Assembly (NCBI GenBank): GCA_023453335.1
Contig: JAEXTU010000345.1
Location: forward strand, 1-6,364
Source: Pseudomonadota bacterium
GTDB lineage: Bacteria; Desulfobacterota; Desulfovibrionia; Desulfovibrionales; Desulfovibrionaceae
Direction: 5' to 3'
Length of the DNA: 6,364 nucleotides
Positions 4,564 through 6,364 of the stretch are shown here, one piece after another; within the stretch, counting starts at the first letter, position 1, and each line of letters opens with the position of its first letter. The translations under genes were made by a program, and so were the position numbers. Under the pieces are notes generated by a model. It saw only the letters and a list, made by a program, of their open reading frames with translations, searched no databases and had not been told where the DNA came from.

Positions 4564-5514
4564 ATGCGCCCTGCCTATCTCGACCTGCACGCCAGTGGCG
4601 AACTGGCCCGCCGGGCCGCGGCCGCCGGGGAATCCCTGGCTGCCTGTGCCGGCTGCCCCCGCGCCTGCGGGATCGACCGCCTGGCCGACGAAACCGGGCT
4701 GTGCCAGATCGGCCGCCGGGCCCGGGTGGCCGCCTATTCCCTCCACTTCGGCGAGGAGGACCCCCTGGTGGGCGCCGACGGCTCGGGCACCATCTTCTTC
4801 GCGGGCTGCAACCTGCTCTGCGCCTTCTGCCAGAACCACGATATCTCCCACTCCGTGGCCGGCTCCAGCGAGGTGACCGCGGACCAGCTGGCCTGGATCA
4901 TGCTCGACCTCCAGAAGGCCGGGGCGCACAACGTGAACCTGGTCACCCCCTCCCACGTGGTCCCGCAGGTCCTGGCCGCCCTGGTCCTGGCCGCAGAGGG
5001 CGGCCTCACCCTGCCCCTGGTTTACAACTCCAGCTGCTACGACAGCCTGGAAACCCTGGCCCGGCTGGATGGGGTGGTGGACATCTACATGCCCGACGCC
5101 AAGTTCTGGGACGAGAAGCCCGCGGCCAGGTTCTGCGCGGCCCCGGACTACCCGGAGCGCGCCCGGCAGGCCATCGCCGAGATGCACCGCCAGGTGGGCG
5201 ACCTCGCGCTGGACGAGCGCGGCATCGCGGTGCGCGGCCTCCTGGTGCGCCACCTGGTCATGCCCAAGGGCCTGGCCGGCACTGCCCCCTGGATGCGCTT
5301 TTTGGCCGGCCTGTCCCCGGCCACCTACGTGAACGTCATGGACCAGTACCGGCCCTGCGGCACGGCCGGGGACTTCCCGGAGATCAACCGGGGGGTCTCG
5401 GCCACGGAATACGCCCTGGCCCTGGATACGGCCCGGACCGCCGGCCTCACCCGCCGAGACGACCGCCGCAGCCGCCTGGTGCACCGCCTCCTGGACCGCC
5501 TGGGCCGCGACTAG
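4564..5514 (+). CDS. PflX-like radical SAM protein (COG1313 type)
   Basis: The 316 residues from ATG 4564 match the PflX/COG1313 group of radical SAM enzymes, relatives of pyruvate-formate-lyase activase. The [4Fe-4S]/SAM motif CxxxCxxC is GCNLLCAFCQN (C82, C86, C89). An N-terminal Cys cluster (C28, C31, C35, C47 in CAGCPRACGIDR ... GLCQIG) may hold another metal or cluster. Further family blocks are NVNLVTPSHVVPQ (123-135), LVYNSSCYDSLETL (152-165), VVDIYMPDAKFWD (171-183), EMHRQVGDL (206-214), GLLVRHLVMP (225-234) and YVNVMDQYRP (255-264). The substrate of this group is not established as far as I know. An in-frame ATG at 4459 would add 35 Pro/Gly-rich residues and is less likely; AAGG about 6 nt before 4564 is a modest ribosome site. 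No obvious protein substrate is adjacent. Confidence 0.92.
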   Translation: MRPAYLDLHASGELARRAAAAGESLAACAGCPRACGIDRLADETGLCQIGRRARVAAYSLHFGEEDPLVGADGSGTIFFAGCNLLCAFCQNHDISHSVAGSSEVTADQLAWIMLDLQKAGAHNVNLVTPSHVVPQVLAALVLAAEGGLTLPLVYNSSCYDSLETLARLDGVVDIYMPDAKFWDEKPAARFCAAPDYPERARQAIAEMHRQVGDLALDERGIAVRGLLVRHLVMPKGLAGTAPWMRFLAGLSPATYVNVMDQYRPCGTAGDFPEINRGVSATEYALALDTARTAGLTRRDDRRSRLVHRLLDRLGRD

Positions 5515-5550
5515 CTCCTCCCGACTCTTTTACAAAAACAGCAAAGCATC

Positions 5551-5562
5551 CCCAATGTTGGG
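5551..5562. promoter_or_regulatory. Inverted repeat CCCAA-TG-TTGGG upstream of glnA
   Basis: Perfect 5-bp arms around 2 bp lie in the comparatively AT-rich gap between the radical SAM gene and glnA. Weak -35/-10-like pairs can be drawn nearby, such as GTGACT with TAAATG at 18 nt, but none is convincing. It could be an operator for nitrogen control, by position only. Confidence 0.4.
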
Positions 5563-5634
5563 CGTGACTTTCCCGGAGATTTTTGGGTAAATGCCGGGTA
5601 TCGCCTTTGGTTCGCCCGTGTTACTCGAACATTC

Positions 5635-5652
5635 CGCGTCCGCCGCGACGCG
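5635..5652 (+). repeat. Small hairpin in the glnA leader
   Basis: CGCGTC and GACGCG pair over 6 bp around a CGCCGC loop, ending 17 nt before the GGAGGT of glnA. It may be a leader structure, or chance in GC-rich sequence. Confidence 0.35.
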
Positions 5653-5682
5653 CGCGCAACCCAAACTGCGGAGGTCAGCGCC

Positions 5683-6364
5683 ATGGACAGCACCCCGGTC
5701 TTCAACTGCAAGAACGCCGACGACGTGCTCAAGGCCGTCCGGGACTACAACGTCTCCTTCATCCAGTTCTGGTTCATCGACATCCTGGGCACGCTCAAAT
5801 CCTTCCAGATCACGCCCAACGAGCTGGAAGGGGCCTTCGAGGAGGGCATGGGCTTCGACGGCTCCTCCATCCTCGGGTTCACCCGCATCGAGGAGTCGGA
5901 CATGGTGGCCTTCCCGGACCCGGCCACCTTCCAGCTGGTGGCCTGGCGGCCCACCGAGCGGCCGGTGGCCCGGATGTTCTGCGACATCAAGAACCCGGAC
6001 GGCACCCCCTTCGCCGCGGACTCCCGCTACGTGCTCAAGCGCCAGTTGGCCAAGGCCGCGGAGAAGGGCTACACCATGTACTGCGGCCCGGAGCTGGAGT
6101 TCTTCATCTTCGCCTCGTCCAAGTGCCCGGAAACCATCGACGCCGGCGGCTACTTCGACGCCCCGCCCCTGGACCTGGCCAACGACATCCGGCGCGACAT
6201 CATCTTCGCCCTGTCCCGCATGGGCATCACCGTGGAGTACTCGCACCACGAGGTGGCCCCCTCCCAGCACGAGATCGACCTGCGCTACGCCGAGGGCCTG
6301 GCCATGGCCGACATCGCCGTGACCTACCGGGTGGTGTGCAAGGAGATCGCCCGCAAGCATGGGG
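5683..6364 (+). CDS. glnA: Glutamine synthetase type I, 5' part (runs off window)
   Basis: The frame stays open from ATG 5683 to the window end, giving 227 residues, about half of a usual 440-470-residue enzyme. It makes glutamine from glutamate, ammonia and ATP in the cytoplasm. Visible marks are the N-terminal beta-Grasp half with GMGFDGSSI (55-63), then the start of the catalytic domain with GPELEFF (135-141, metal ligand Glu) and SHHEVAPSQHEIDLRY (187-202, with Glu190 and Glu197 as expected metal/substrate ligands). The APSQHEIDLRYA wording is closer to the Bacillus/Thermotoga-like GSI-alpha group than to enterobacterial GSI-beta, but the adenylylation site region lies outside the window. 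The start is set by GGAGGT 7 nt upstream. It follows the radical SAM gene by 168 bp and probably has its own promoter there. Confidence 0.97.
   Translation, partial: MDSTPVFNCKNADDVLKAVRDYNVSFIQFWFIDILGTLKSFQITPNELEGAFEEGMGFDGSSILGFTRIEESDMVAFPDPATFQLVAWRPTERPVARMFCDIKNPDGTPFAADSRYVLKRQLAKAAEKGYTMYCGPELEFFIFASSKCPETIDAGGYFDAPPLDLANDIRRDIIFALSRMGITVEYSHHEVAPSQHEIDLRYAEGLAMADIAVTYRVVCKEIARKHG

Noticed and set aside
4132..5484. 450-codon minus-strand frame opposite the radical SAM gene
   Set aside because: It is a shadow: it runs antisense to both the 94-residue and radical SAM genes and shows no recognisable domain.
4564..5514. AmmeMemoRadiSam (AmrS) assignment for the radical SAM gene
   Set aside because: The block pattern (LVYNSSCYDSLETL, VVDIYMPDAKFWD, HLVMP, MDQYRP) fits the PflX/COG1313 group better, and no Memo or AMMECR1 partner is in the window.
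5609..5632. tRNA T-arm-like GGTTCG near a GAAC
   Set aside because: No acceptor, D or anticodon arms can be built around it.
5530..6360. 276-codon minus-strand and 243-codon plus-strand frames over the glnA region
   Set aside because: The real gene is glnA in another plus-strand frame, which stays open to the window end and carries all expected motifs.

Overview
The window is about 6.4 kb of GC-rich DNA with dense, ordinary bacterial gene packing. The gene content, the protein sequences (a Cds6-type L,D-transpeptidase, a PflX/COG1313 radical SAM protein, an FmdB zinc ribbon) and the high GC suggest a sulfate-reducing Desulfovibrio-like member of the Desulfobacterota. That placement comes from general family knowledge and was not tested by a search. 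I see no insertion sequence, prophage, CRISPR array, rRNA or tRNA.

Left part (1-3252, all minus strand): a tight run reads right to left as purB (adenylosuccinate lyase), pyrE (orotate phosphoribosyltransferase), a lipoprotein of unknown function, and a secreted L,D-transpeptidase cut by the left edge. Spacings are 2 bp, an overlap and 7 bp, so this is very probably one operon joining nucleotide synthesis to cell-envelope genes.

Middle part (3253-4109): an FmdB-family zinc-ribbon protein (minus) has a good sigma-70-type promoter and a textbook terminator with a UUCG loop. The terminator sits only 44 bp before purB. Further right is a 37-residue, extremely Lys/Arg-rich protein (minus) with a good ribosome binding site. 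A 197-bp divergent intergenic region follows, rich in inverted repeats and hairpins.

Right part (4110-6364, plus strand): a 94-residue unrecognised protein with a near-perfect Shine-Dalgarno and a structured leader, then a PflX-like radical SAM protein, then the first 227 residues of glutamine synthetase (glnA), which runs off the right edge. A comparatively AT-rich 168-bp gap with an inverted repeat precedes glnA and probably holds its control region.

Most of the window is housekeeping. The least explained parts are the two small proteins flanking the divergent intergenic region and the cis-structures between them. I found no convincing sign of an undescribed multi-gene system.
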